In this document: one piece after another, positions 1 to 6,484 of the stretch | How positions within the stretch are numbered: position 1 is the stretch's first letter | How the letters are laid out: every line of letters begins with the position of its first letter | Assembly (NCBI GenBank): GCA_950068635.1 | Contig: CATMIM010000009.1 | Location: 1 to 10,960 of the forward strand | Direction of reading: 5' to 3' | Origin: an uncultured Candidatus Poseidoniales archaeon | GTDB taxonomy: Archaea > Thermoplasmatota > Poseidoniia > Poseidoniales > Thalassarchaeaceae | Length of the DNA stretch: 10,960 bases | Notes under the pieces: model-generated | What the model was told of the DNA's origin: nothing | Database searches by the model: none | Seen by the model: the letters and a program-made list of their open reading frames with translations, nothing else | Position numbers and translations under genes: made by a program

Positions 1-1
1 A

Positions 2-586
2 GACGAATTCCCTCAGGATCCTTCGGAGTGGGCCGATTCCGACGGGGACGGGGTGGGTGACAACGCCGATTCGTTCCCCGATGATTCCTCAGAGTGGGCC
101 GATTCCGACGGGGACGGGGTGGGTGACAACGCCGATGTCTTCCCAGACGACCCCTCAGAGTGGGCCGACACCGACGGGGACGGGGTAGGCGACACCCAAG
201 ACGCCTTCCCAGACGACCCCTCTGAGTGGGCCGACACCGACGGCGACGGGGTGGGCGACAACCAGGACGCCTTCCCAGGGGATGCCAGCGAGACGGTAGA
301 CACCGACGGGGACGGCTTTGGGGACAACATGGACGCGTTCCCTTACAGCTTACGAGAGTGGATAGACACTGACGGGGATGGCGTCGGTGACAACAGCGAT
401 GCATTCCCTATGGATCCTACTGAGTCAATGGACTCCGACGGCGACGGGGTGGGCGACAGGGCGGACTTCTTCCCGAACGATGCGACCAAGTGGGAGGAGG
501 AGAAGATGGATACCATGCCCCTCATACTGGCCGCAGGGGGGGTCGTCCTGCTCGGTCTGGTGGTCTACAGTGGCCGCAAGAAATGA
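2..586 (+). CDS. Surface protein of calcium-binding DGDGVGDN repeats with C-terminal membrane anchor (5' partial)
   Basis: The reading frame is open from the window edge and ends at the TGA at 584-586, so the N-terminus is missing. What remains is about seven 22-residue units of the form D-T/S-D-G-D-G-V-G-D-N-x-D-x-F-P-x-D-x-x-E-W. The Asp/Gly spacing matches thrombospondin type-3 / EF-hand-like calcium-binding loops. After the repeats come a short Glu/Lys linker, a hydrophobic segment of about 20 residues (PLILAAGGVVLLGLVVY) and a Lys/Arg-rich end (GRKK). This is the layout of a surface protein anchored by one C-terminal helix, with the repeats outside the cell. In this family such repeats usually form calcium-stiffened stalks next to an adhesion or enzyme domain. 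That domain would lie upstream of the window, so the specific role is unknown. An internal GTG at 53 is only a possible start; the upstream frame continues the repeat, so it is not used here. Confidence 0.88.
   Translation, partial: DEFPQDPSEWADSDGDGVGDNADSFPDDSSEWADSDGDGVGDNADVFPDDPSEWADTDGDGVGDTQDAFPDDPSEWADTDGDGVGDNQDAFPGDASETVDTDGDGFGDNMDAFPYSLREWIDTDGDGVGDNSDAFPMDPTESMDSDGDGVGDRADFFPNDATKWEEEKMDTMPLILAAGGVVLLGLVVYSGRKK
35..493 (+). repeat. Seven tandem 66-bp coding repeats
   Basis: Units begin at 35, 101, 167, 233, 299, 365 and 431, each 66 bp (22 codons); the last unit is cut short at the linker. Positions 2-34 are the tail of an earlier unit, so the array continues to the left. Units 1 and 2 share an identical first 36 bases. 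Units 2 and 3 are nearly identical in their second half. Units 4-7 have diverged, including a loss of the E-W ending in units 4 and 6. The repeat lies within a reading frame and is not a CRISPR. Confidence 0.9.
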
Positions 587-668
587 CTCTGGCACCTGAG
601 CATCACACACGGGTAGGGTTGATGTCAGGCGGGCCGCAGCACCGCCCGTGAGTCTGCCTAGGTCCTCG

Positions 669-1157
669 ATGAACATGATGGGCTTCGCAGTGTGCTGCTT
701 GCGCTGCGACGAGCCCGATGTGGCTGGTTCCGAGAGGTGCCGCTCGTGCATCTCCTCGCATGCCCGCACCAGGGAGAGGCTTTCGGGCAAGGCTTCAACC
801 AAGGCGGACCGACTGTCCAGGGAGTTCGTGACAATGCTCGCCAATCCCTCGAACTACGCCGACGACTCGACGCACGGTGAGTTGATGACGCACTACACAG
901 CGCTGATTGACGCCCATCACGGTGAGACTCCGGCCACCACGATAGAGGAGGTGGTGGCTAGGTTCGAGGAGCAGCGGAAGAAGAGGAAGCGCTCTCTGAT
1001 TCGCGACGTCGCCAATATGAACGAGTGGAACGACGTAGAGCTCTCCGAGGAGCAGAGGGAGGAGATGCTGGCCAAGCTCACCGGAGAGAGGCCCAAGCAC
1101 GTACCGACATGGGACGAGCTGCTGGCAGAGGTGGCCGAGCTGCTCGATGGGAAGTGA
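669..1157 (+). CDS. Small zinc-ribbon protein of unknown function
   Basis: I do not recognise this gene. From the ATG at 669 it encodes 162 residues. The N-terminus holds a clear four-cysteine zinc site, C10-x2-C13-x10-C24-x2-C27 (CLRC ... CRSC). It is followed by a basic, Ser/Arg-rich segment and then an acidic/basic helical region. The central part (VARFEEQRKKRKR) is highly charged and probably helical, and the C-terminus (PTWDELLAEVAELLDG) looks like an amphipathic helix. A GTG at 648 would add seven residues. I prefer an ATG because an AGGT at 660-663 sits 5 nt upstream of 669; further ATGs at 675 and 678 cannot be excluded. It lies 44 nt upstream of alaX on the same strand and could be co-transcribed. 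A zinc ribbon with a charged tail suggests nucleic-acid or ribosome contact, but this is inference only. Confidence 0.78.
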   Translation: MNMMGFAVCCLRCDEPDVAGSERCRSCISSHARTRERLSGKASTKADRLSREFVTMLANPSNYADDSTHGELMTHYTALIDAHHGETPATTIEEVVARFEEQRKKRKRSLIRDVANMNEWNDVELSEEQREEMLAKLTGERPKHVPTWDELLAEVAELLDGK

Positions 1158-1201
1158 GTTCTGAGAGCCTTGAAATGAGACGGCGCTGGAAGTGAACGTG
1201 C

Positions 1202-1924
1202 ATGACCCATCGCACTGCGGAGGTCTTCAGGGATGACGCTTACATCAGGGCTTGCGAGGCCAACGTGCTCGATGTCAACGAGCGCGGTGGCATCGTGCTG
1301 GACCAGACGGTATTCTACGCCACAGGCGGTGGCCAGCCAGGCGATGTCGGCACACTCGACTTCGATGGCGACTCGATAAGCATCGGGACCACCATCCGGG
1401 CCGAAGGCGACATCATCCACGTGCCATATGGGGACCAGGACCTGCCTGACCCCGGCACAGGGGTCACCGCCGCACTCGACTGGGAGCGACGCCACAGGCT
1501 GATGCGGATGCACACGGCGACCCACTTGCTGTGCTCGGCGATTCCCTGTGGCGTGACCGGCGGCTCCGTGGGCACGGACAAGAGCCGCATAGACTTCGAC
1601 ACCGGCGAATACAAGATCGACAAGGAGTTCCTGAGCGCCGAGCTCAATCGGCTGGTCGAGGACGACCACAAGGTCGAGACGGTCTGGATAACGCGAGAGG
1701 AGTTCGACGCGCAGCCCGATCTGGCTCGCACCATGACCGTCAAGCCGCCCGCGGATGCGGAGCGCATCCGTCTCGTCAAGATCGGCGATGACGTGGATTT
1801 GCAGTCATGCGGCGGCACGCACGTCGCCAGCACCGGGGAGATCGGCCGACTGCGCATAGGCAAAGTCGACAACAAGGGAGCGCGCAACAGGCGCGTGTAC
1901 ATCCACTTGGGGGAAGACGCATGA
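1202..1924 (+). CDS. alaX: AlaX-type alanyl-tRNA editing hydrolase
   Basis: This 240-residue protein resembles the free-standing editing domain of alanyl-tRNA synthetase, which hydrolyses Ser or Gly mischarged onto tRNA-Ala in the cytoplasm. The zinc-binding motifs are intact: H104-x3-H108 (HTATH) and C203-x3-H207 (CGGTH). An N-terminal FYATGGGQPGD segment (residues 39-48) matches the glycine-rich motif shared with the AlaRS beta-barrel. The length fits the medium AlaX-M class, which keeps that N-terminal barrel, better than the short AlaX-S class. The ATG at 1202 is preceded by GGAAGTGA at 1188-1195, six bases upstream and a near match to an archaeal ribosome binding site. The stop codon overlaps the start of the next gene (ATGA at 1921-1924), so the two are probably translated together. 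I see no synthetase aminoacylation domain, so this is a trans-editing enzyme and not AlaRS. Confidence 0.93.
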   Translation: MTHRTAEVFRDDAYIRACEANVLDVNERGGIVLDQTVFYATGGGQPGDVGTLDFDGDSISIGTTIRAEGDIIHVPYGDQDLPDPGTGVTAALDWERRHRLMRMHTATHLLCSAIPCGVTGGSVGTDKSRIDFDTGEYKIDKEFLSAELNRLVEDDHKVETVWITREEFDAQPDLARTMTVKPPADAERIRLVKIGDDVDLQSCGGTHVASTGEIGRLRIGKVDNKGARNRRVYIHLGEDA

Positions 1925-2775
1925 CCGGACAGAGGGACCCACGGGCCCACTGGCTCGACGACGATCCGTTCGACAAGATCGGCTCCCCAGGAAGTCACAG
2001 CGCAGCGAGGGACGACGGCAACTGGCGCCAGCCGCACATCCGCGTGGTCCACGAATCGGGCTCAGGGGCGCCGTTCGTGCGCATCTTCGGCGTCGAGGAG
2101 CAGGCCCGCCCAATCCCGGTCCACACAGGCTCCATCTGGCACTTCTCCGAGACCGAGATCAACCATCTCACCCAAGCAACCCTCGCGTTCACCCTAGCCC
2201 TAGCCTTCATGTTCAGCGGTGGCATCTACGGCGCCCTCATCAACCTGGACGTCTTCCTCGTCTATGGCTTGTTATCTCTAGTCACCTTCACTCCGGGCTT
2301 CCTCATACACGAGATCGCTCACAAGGTCCAAGCGCGCAAGTACGGTTGCTGGGCCGAGTTTCGCGCCTCGCCCCGCGGCTTGCGCTTCGGAGTCATCCTA
2401 GCGGCGCTCCTCGGCGTGGTCTTCATGGCGCCGGGGGCAGTCATGGTCGCTGGCAGCACTACCAAGGAGCAGTTCGGGAAGATTGCGCTGGCCGGCCCGG
2501 TCAGCAATGTGGTGCTCTGGTGCATGGGGCTGCTGGTCGCCATCGCAACAGGTGGCCCGGGGGGTATTGCAGGCGAGAGTTACTGGGTAGGCCGCGTGGT
2601 ATTCTACTGGATGTGGGCCAATGGCATTCTTGGTGCTCTCAACATGCTGCCATTCGGACCTTTGGACGGCAAGAAGATCAAGATCTGGTCAGAGAGCATG
2701 TTCTGGCTGTGGCTCATCATCGCCGTCAGCATGGTGTGGTTCAACTTCACCCAGCTCGGCGCCTTGCTCGGTTGA
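1921..2775 (+). CDS. M50 site-2-type intramembrane metalloprotease
   Basis: A 284-residue membrane protein with the signature of site-2 proteases, zinc enzymes that cut substrates within or next to the membrane. The HExxH zinc site is H130-E131-x2-H134 (HEIAHK). The third-ligand motif is NMLPFGPLDG at residues 241-250, with D249 as the expected Asp ligand. Hydrophobic segments fall at roughly 86-105, 110-128, 156-178, 189-211, 224-241 and 259-277, giving about six helices. The first 80 residues are polar and presumably cytosolic; no PDZ or CBS domain is seen. The start is the ATG at 1921, overlapping the alaX stop. The frame is open further upstream inside alaX, but nothing supports starting there. 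The substrate is unknown. Known relatives cleave anti-sigma factors or transcription-factor precursors in bacteria, and archaeal targets are poorly defined. Confidence 0.9.
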   Translation: MTGQRDPRAHWLDDDPFDKIGSPGSHSAARDDGNWRQPHIRVVHESGSGAPFVRIFGVEEQARPIPVHTGSIWHFSETEINHLTQATLAFTLALAFMFSGGIYGALINLDVFLVYGLLSLVTFTPGFLIHEIAHKVQARKYGCWAEFRASPRGLRFGVILAALLGVVFMAPGAVMVAGSTTKEQFGKIALAGPVSNVVLWCMGLLVAIATGGPGGIAGESYWVGRVVFYWMWANGILGALNMLPFGPLDGKKIKIWSESMFWLWLIIAVSMVWFNFTQLGALLG

Positions 2776-2928
2776 GTTGCATCGTAGCGCGGGAAAGAGA
2801 ATGAGTGAGACCGGTGAGAGAGGCGTGACATCGCCACGATGCGTCTCAAGTTTGGCGACTAGGACTATCAGACTTCACGCGTCATGATTCACCGACGCAC
2901 CGATTCGGGCCGCCCCATCGGCTAGCGA
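2776..2928. other. Intergenic spacer between convergent genes
   Basis: This 153-nt spacer separates the M50 gene (+) from the HTH gene (-). It holds a hairpin at 2900-2921 (listed separately) and a 7-bp inverted repeat, GCATCGT at 2779-2785 with ACGATGC at 2836-2842. The only short frame, 2801-2887, has no convincing ribosome binding site or recognisable product. Confidence 0.6.
2900..2921. terminator. Candidate hairpin terminator between convergent genes
   Basis: CCGAT (2900-2904) pairs with ATCGG (2917-2921), and an inner GGG (2907-2909) pairs with CCC (2913-2915). This gives a short GC-rich hairpin 8 nt beyond the HTH stop on the - strand. There is no T-tract on either side, so it is only a weak terminator candidate. 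Archaeal termination usually relies on T-runs, which lowers confidence. Confidence 0.3.
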
Positions 2929-3219
2929 CTAGATCGCGTCATCGAAAGTATCGGGTCTGAGGGGGACCTCGTCCTCTTCCTTGGCTCCTGAGAACTGCAG
3001 GAACCTCGCGAGCGCCGAGCCAGACAGGGAGTCGAGGAAACCACCCAGCAGGACCTTCGAGAGGATCTCGTCCTTCGAGCCCCCCTCGGACTTCTGCTTG
3101 AGCTTGCGTAATTGGTATGCGATTGAGGGCTGGCTCACGCCGATCTCATCGGCGATTTCACGCTGACTCCAGCCCAGTGCGCGCATTTTGACGATGGTCG
3201 CGATCTTCTTCGGTTCCAC
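2929..3219 (-). CDS. Small helix-turn-helix DNA-binding protein
   Basis: This 96-residue protein carries a helix-turn-helix at about residues 15-40: W-S-Q-R-E-I-A-D-E-I-G-V-S-Q-P-S-I-A-Y-Q-L, followed by a Lys-rich stretch. The pattern (REIADEIGVSQPSIAYQLRKLK) is typical of resolvase-like or winged-helix regulators. The remaining 50 residues are partly hydrophobic (LLGGFLDSLSGSALARFL) and may mediate dimerisation; the tail is acidic. The GTG at 3219 is chosen because a TATA-like CTATAAAA at 3246-3239 is centred about 24 nt upstream, the geometry of a leaderless archaeal transcript. The nearest upstream ATG is out of frame. A perfect-arm palindrome at 3253-3267 lies just upstream of the TATA box and is a candidate site for this protein or another regulator. 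Its target genes are unknown; the adjacent M28 peptidase gene is an obvious candidate. Confidence 0.82.
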   Translation of the reverse strand: MEPKKIATIVKMRALGWSQREIADEIGVSQPSIAYQLRKLKQKSEGGSKDEILSKVLLGGFLDSLSGSALARFLQFSGAKEEDEVPLRPDTFDDAI

Positions 3220-3238
3220 GGCGCCGCGAAAACGTCCA

Positions 3239-3246
3239 TTTTATAG
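3239..3246 (-). promoter_or_regulatory. TATA box of the HTH gene
   Basis: On the - strand this reads CTATAAAA. Its centre is about 24 nt from the GTG at 3219, so the predicted transcription start falls within two or three bases of the start codon. Confidence 0.6.
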
Positions 3247-3252
3247 AATATG

Positions 3253-3267
3253 CCTATCATTGATAGG
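3253..3267. promoter_or_regulatory. 15-bp palindrome, candidate operator
   Basis: CCTATCA and TGATAGG form two perfect 7-bp arms around one central base. The site lies 34-48 nt upstream of the HTH start and just upstream of its TATA box, where an activator or autoregulator could bind. It also begins 5 nt past the stop of the M28 gene, so a short 3' hairpin with a 3-nt loop is an alternative reading. There is no T-run to support termination. Confidence 0.5.
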
Positions 3268-3271
3268 AACT

Positions 3272-4999
3272 TCAGAGGTATTCGTTGATTATAGGGGTCT
3301 CGTCACAGTGGAAGAAGATCATCAGCGCCCACCACGTGATCAAGTCTAGGCTGTTGACCAGATTGGCGACCCCGGTGTTCTCCTCGCCGTAGTCCTTGCC
3401 GGTGGTGCCCATCCAGTCCTCCATCTCCTCGAGCGTGTCGCAGGTCTGGTGGTAGCACCAGTAGCCGTCGACAAGGCCGCCGAAGCCAACGGTCACGGTG
3501 CCGAGGTTTTCCTGGAAGCTGGCGTGGTCGCTCCTCGCGGTGGTGTCCTCGTAGACGATGATCTCAGGGCGGTCCATGTCCAGCCACGTGTCGGTCTTCC
3601 AGGTGTCTGCCGATTGGTTCACCCCGACCAGCGTGCCCATCTGCTGCTCCAGCCCGAGCGCGTCGGCACCGATCCAATTCGAGATTCCCACCATGCCGGG
3701 CTGGTTGATCTGGTCGTGCTCGACGCTCGGCCCGATGTAGACTCGCATCGGCCAGACCTCGGAGTCCTTGGGGTAGCCGTTCTCGTCGATCTGCGGGTCC
3801 GGGTCGCCGTGCGGGGCACCACCTCCGCCCGGCCAGTTGACCCCGGCCATGTCGAGATTGATGTAGTTCGTGACCGTGACCTCGGGGTGGTCCTGTCGGA
3901 CGTACTCGTCGGTCCAGTAGTCGCTGCCTCGCGTGCCACCCTCCTCGCCGGACCATAGGCAGAACACCATCGTCCGGCGGCTCTCGATCTGGGCAAGCAC
4001 GCGGGCGGTCTCGAGCACCATCGAGGTGCCAGCGCTGTTGTCGTACGCGCCGACGCGAGTGCCGTAGGTGCGTGAACCGGTGGTGTGGGGGTCGAGTATG
4101 ACAGCGTTCGCGGGGGGTGCTACGTCGAAGTGTGCGCCGAAAACCAGCCATTCATTCACAAACTCACTGCCCCATTTGTAGCCACAGATGTTGTAGGCCT
4201 CGGGGTTCTGGTGGGCGAATATGTCGGTGAACTCGAAGCGGTGCGCCATGACCTCCAGGCCGAACGACTCCATCTCGTCGATCAGATACATCGCCGCGTC
4301 CTCGTAGGCTGGGTTGCCCTGTCCCGCCCAACGGTCGTAGTAGCCCTCGCGTCCGTCGACGTCAAAGATCGATATCGCTGGGTCGGTGATCTCGAAGAGC
4401 CGTTCGTAGACCGTCCTGCCGTGCAGCAGGCCGCTCGAGTGCGCCCCGCCCTGATCAAGCCCGATCAGCGAGGGGCGCAGGGACAGCACTGTCTTGACCG
4501 AGACGCCCCCGCCACGCTGGGCGCTGTGGTTCACGGTATCCAGAGTGGAGTTCTCGCCATGCGCCACGCGCACGATGCCGTTGCCCGCATCGCCCTTGTC
4601 GCCATCCCGCATCATCCAAGTCATCCACGACTCGTTCGAATCGCGGATCGGCCAGTGCTCGCGCCCCTTGGCACCGACCATGAGGACCATAGTATCGGTC
4701 CGCGGCGGCGCGAGGACCTCTAGGGTGATGCTGGAGCCCGAAGGCAGGTCGACCACGGTCGAGTTCTGCACGAAACCAGTGGCCGGGTCGATGACGAGGT
4801 AGGGCACGAAGACGGACATGCCGGCCTTGGCGCTCAACTCGACCTGCTGGAAGACGCCCGCCTCGAGCACCTTGGGGGTGATGCTGAGGCTGCTGGCGCT
4901 AGCCTCGGATTCCTCCTCTCCGAAGCAGCCGCTGAGCGGTGCTGAGACCATCAGCACGACCAGTAGCAGGGCGATGCTGCCGCGCGAGCGCACGACCAT
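3272..4999 (-). CDS. Secreted M28-family zinc metallopeptidase lipoprotein
   Basis: A 575-residue exported aminopeptidase-like enzyme. The start at 4999 gives a classic lipoprotein signal: positive MVVRSR, a hydrophobic core, then the lipobox L-S-G-C with C25 as the anchor. A longer frame from 5092 would put 31 non-signal residues ahead of this and overlap the upstream gene, so I reject it. After an uncharacterised N-terminal region of about 170 residues comes the M28 catalytic domain. Two-zinc ligands can be placed at H290 (GAHFD), D320 (AYDNSAG), E353 with the general base E352 (SGEEGG), D383 (NLDMAG) and H517 (CYHQTCDT). Between D383 and H517 lies a region of about 130 residues rich in Gly, Asp and Pro (GGGGAPHGDPDPQ). 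The family removes N-terminal residues from peptides, which fits scavenging of external protein. Substrate preference cannot be read from the sequence. The 31-nt gap to the upstream gene, with no clear promoter in it, suggests co-transcription. Confidence 0.92.
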   Translation of the reverse strand: MVVRSRGSIALLLVVLMVSAPLSGCFGEEESEASASSLSITPKVLEAGVFQQVELSAKAGMSVFVPYLVIDPATGFVQNSTVVDLPSGSSITLEVLAPPRTDTMVLMVGAKGREHWPIRDSNESWMTWMMRDGDKGDAGNGIVRVAHGENSTLDTVNHSAQRGGGVSVKTVLSLRPSLIGLDQGGAHSSGLLHGRTVYERLFEITDPAISIFDVDGREGYYDRWAGQGNPAYEDAAMYLIDEMESFGLEVMAHRFEFTDIFAHQNPEAYNICGYKWGSEFVNEWLVFGAHFDVAPPANAVILDPHTTGSRTYGTRVGAYDNSAGTSMVLETARVLAQIESRRTMVFCLWSGEEGGTRGSDYWTDEYVRQDHPEVTVTNYINLDMAGVNWPGGGGAPHGDPDPQIDENGYPKDSEVWPMRVYIGPSVEHDQINQPGMVGISNWIGADALGLEQQMGTLVGVNQSADTWKTDTWLDMDRPEIIVYEDTTARSDHASFQENLGTVTVGFGGLVDGYWCYHQTCDTLEEMEDWMGTTGKDYGEENTGVANLVNSLDLITWWALMIFFHCDETPIINEYL

Positions 5000-5030
5000 G
5001 CGATAGTCGAGACCGTGTTCAATGCCTCGG

Positions 5031-5597
5031 TCAGTCTTTGGAATACCCCTCGGTTGGCGGTGTCTGCATCTGAGTAGCTTCCTTCGGGTCATTCAGGACC
5101 AGTGCTAATATCCCACCCAGCAGTAGAAAGCAAGCACCGCACGCGATCATGCCCGCGCCGCTGAGTGCCTGGAAGAACCCGCCAGCGAGCCCACCTAATT
5201 CATCCCAAAGGCTAACGAGGTAGATTTTTTCGGAGGCGGTGACGGTGTAATTGCCAGGTCTATCATAATTCCAATCGAGCAAGCCGATGGATCGGAATCC
5301 AACTGGGTCTTCTTCTGCCGCCTTGTCGCAATCCTCATCTGCTACAAAATGGTCTTCACCCGTATCATCGTTCGTAATCGTAACCGTTACCGAGGTGCAA
5401 TCGATATCGTCTTTGATGTAGATGACGAAGTCTTCTGAACCATCAGTGTAGAATTGACCACTCGTACCCTCAAACGCATTATCGTTCTCGACGTCGAATG
5501 AGTCTCCGATGGTGCTCCCGCCCATTATCATCATCACGATTCCAAACACTGCTACGGCTCCTCCTAATCCGAGGAACACCTTCCCTGCTGTGTGCAT
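5031..5597 (-). CDS. Two-TM protein with an external acidic domain, unknown function
   Basis: I do not recognise this 188-residue protein. It has a hydrophobic helix at about residues 6-27 and a second hydrophobic region at about 136-168. Between them lies an acidic, beta-rich domain of roughly 105 residues, probably outside the cell. That domain has two cysteines (C67 and C90) that could form a disulfide, and a segment resembling an immunoglobulin-like or pre-peptidase strand pattern (RPGNYTVTAS). The tail is short and polar. The ATG at 5597 is supported by CTTAAG at 5627-5622, centred about 27 nt upstream, fitting a leaderless transcript. The gene is noticeably richer in A/T than its neighbours, most clearly at about 5220-5560, which may mean recent arrival or weak selection. 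It directly precedes the M28 gene on the same strand and may be a membrane partner of it, but that rests on position only. Confidence 0.75.
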   Translation of the reverse strand: MHTAGKVFLGLGGAVAVFGIVMMIMGGSTIGDSFDVENDNAFEGTSGQFYTDGSEDFVIYIKDDIDCTSVTVTITNDDTGEDHFVADEDCDKAAEEDPVGFRSIGLLDWNYDRPGNYTVTASEKIYLVSLWDELGGLAGGFFQALSGAGMIACGACFLLLGGILALVLNDPKEATQMQTPPTEGYSKD

Positions 5598-5621
5598 GTC
5601 TTAGGCTGTGCTTACCCCGCA

Positions 5622-5627
5622 CTTAAG
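5622..5627 (-). promoter_or_regulatory. TATA-like box of the two-TM gene
   Basis: CTTAAG is palindromic and is centred 27 nt upstream of the ATG at 5597, so the predicted transcription start is at the start codon. It probably also drives the M28 gene downstream. Confidence 0.45.
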
Positions 5628-5657
5628 CAGTTTCGCGGCCCGAAACAGGCGTCTCTC

Positions 5658-6455
5658 TCACTGATTGAAGACCGACAGGCAGGTCAGCGAACCATCGGCC
5701 TGCTTGATGGCGTCCATGTCGACCGAGGTGATCGAGAATCCGGCGTCCAGCAGGACCCGCCTGGTCACGGGGTAGCCACTCGCCACGATGACCCGGTCGC
5801 CGCTGTAGCCGATGCTGTTCGCCGCATAGCTCTCCTTGTTGGGCACCCAGAGGATCTCTTCGGCCAAGTGCCCCACCTGCTGCGCTGTGAGGTGGCCCTC
5901 GGCCACGAGCAGGGTGTCCGGGCGCGGGGAGGAGCAGACGGTCGAGAGGTGCAGGGTTGAGGGCGGGATATCGACCAGCTCGACCGAGAAGTCCTCGGCC
6001 CTGACCTGCTCGGCGAGGAACTCGGCGCCGGCGCGGTTGGTCCGGGTCGAGAGCCCGATGAGGTAACGGTCGTCGTAGAACAGCACGTCACCACCATCCA
6101 GGGTCGCACCCTCGGGCATCCTGATGATATCGGCATCGGCCGACAGGTGCTCTGCAACAGCCTTCTGCTCGCCCTCGCGAGAGGGGTGTCCCATGTTGGG
6201 GATGAGCGCCGTGCCGTCGATCATCACCGCTGTGTCCTCGATGAAGCAGCAGTCCGGGTGCTCCTCTAGCGAGGGCAGGATTGTGACCTCACTGCCGTGT
6301 GCGGAGAGCGCAGTCACGTAGGTGTCATGCGTGCCCTGAGCGGCTATTGGGTTTGGCGTGCGGGTGCCGAAGTACTTCGACAAGGCTCTGTCGAAGTTCG
6401 GTGAGACGAGCCGGACGACGGCCTCCTTCCTGCTTCTGTCGTAGACTCCCGACAC
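5658..6455 (-). CDS. ddaH: Dimethylargininase-like (DDAH) amidinohydrolase
   Basis: This 265-residue protein belongs to the amidinotransferase/arginine-deiminase fold and is closest in layout to N-omega,N-omega-dimethylarginine dimethylaminohydrolase, which converts dimethylarginine to citrulline and dimethylamine. Visible motifs are FIEDT at 71-75 (substrate acid), LDGGDV at 119-124, H169 in STLHLSTV, and the C-terminal nucleophile C259 in ADGSLTCLS. The order and spacing match bacterial DDAH of about 254 residues. The start is the GTG at 6455; no ATG lies nearby in frame. The GTTAAG at 6484-6479 is centred 26 nt upstream, which supports this start and a leaderless message. Arginine deiminase is longer and is less likely, but the substrate cannot be proved from motifs. 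The gene is divergent from the HAD gene, and its stop lies 60 nt from the two-TM gene start. Confidence 0.82.
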   Translation of the reverse strand: MSGVYDRSRKEAVVRLVSPNFDRALSKYFGTRTPNPIAAQGTHDTYVTALSAHGSEVTILPSLEEHPDCCFIEDTAVMIDGTALIPNMGHPSREGEQKAVAEHLSADADIIRMPEGATLDGGDVLFYDDRYLIGLSTRTNRAGAEFLAEQVRAEDFSVELVDIPPSTLHLSTVCSSPRPDTLLVAEGHLTAQQVGHLAEEILWVPNKESYAANSIGYSGDRVIVASGYPVTRRVLLDAGFSITSVDMDAIKQADGSLTCLSVFNQ

Positions 6456-6478
6456 GGGCCGCCGTCCCCCCTTCCATT

Positions 6479-6484
6479 CTTAAC
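6479..6484. promoter_or_regulatory. TATA-like element in the DDAH/HAD divergent region
   Basis: The sequence reads CTTAAC on + and GTTAAG on -. Its centre is 26 nt from the DDAH GTG (6455), a leaderless fit. On the + strand the same element would place a start near 6507, giving a 14- or 32-nt leader before the HAD start candidates. Sharing one element in both directions is speculative. Confidence 0.45.

Noticed and set aside
13..330. Antisense Ser/Pro-rich reading frame on the - strand
   Set aside because: It mirrors the calcium-repeat codons, has a low-complexity product and has no promoter.
35..493. Regular 66-bp direct repeats resembling a CRISPR array
   Set aside because: The repeats are contiguous with no unique spacers and encode a periodic in-frame protein repeat.
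917..1669. Long - strand frame opposite the zinc-ribbon and alaX genes
   Set aside because: It overlaps two well-supported genes, shows no family motif, and is typical of antisense frames in GC-rich DNA.
2801..2887. Possible 28-codon gene in the convergent spacer
   Set aside because: It has no clear ribosome binding site, promoter or recognisable product.
5000..5092. Longer N-terminus for the M28 peptidase
   Set aside because: It would bury the lipoprotein signal 31 residues inside the protein and overlap the upstream gene.
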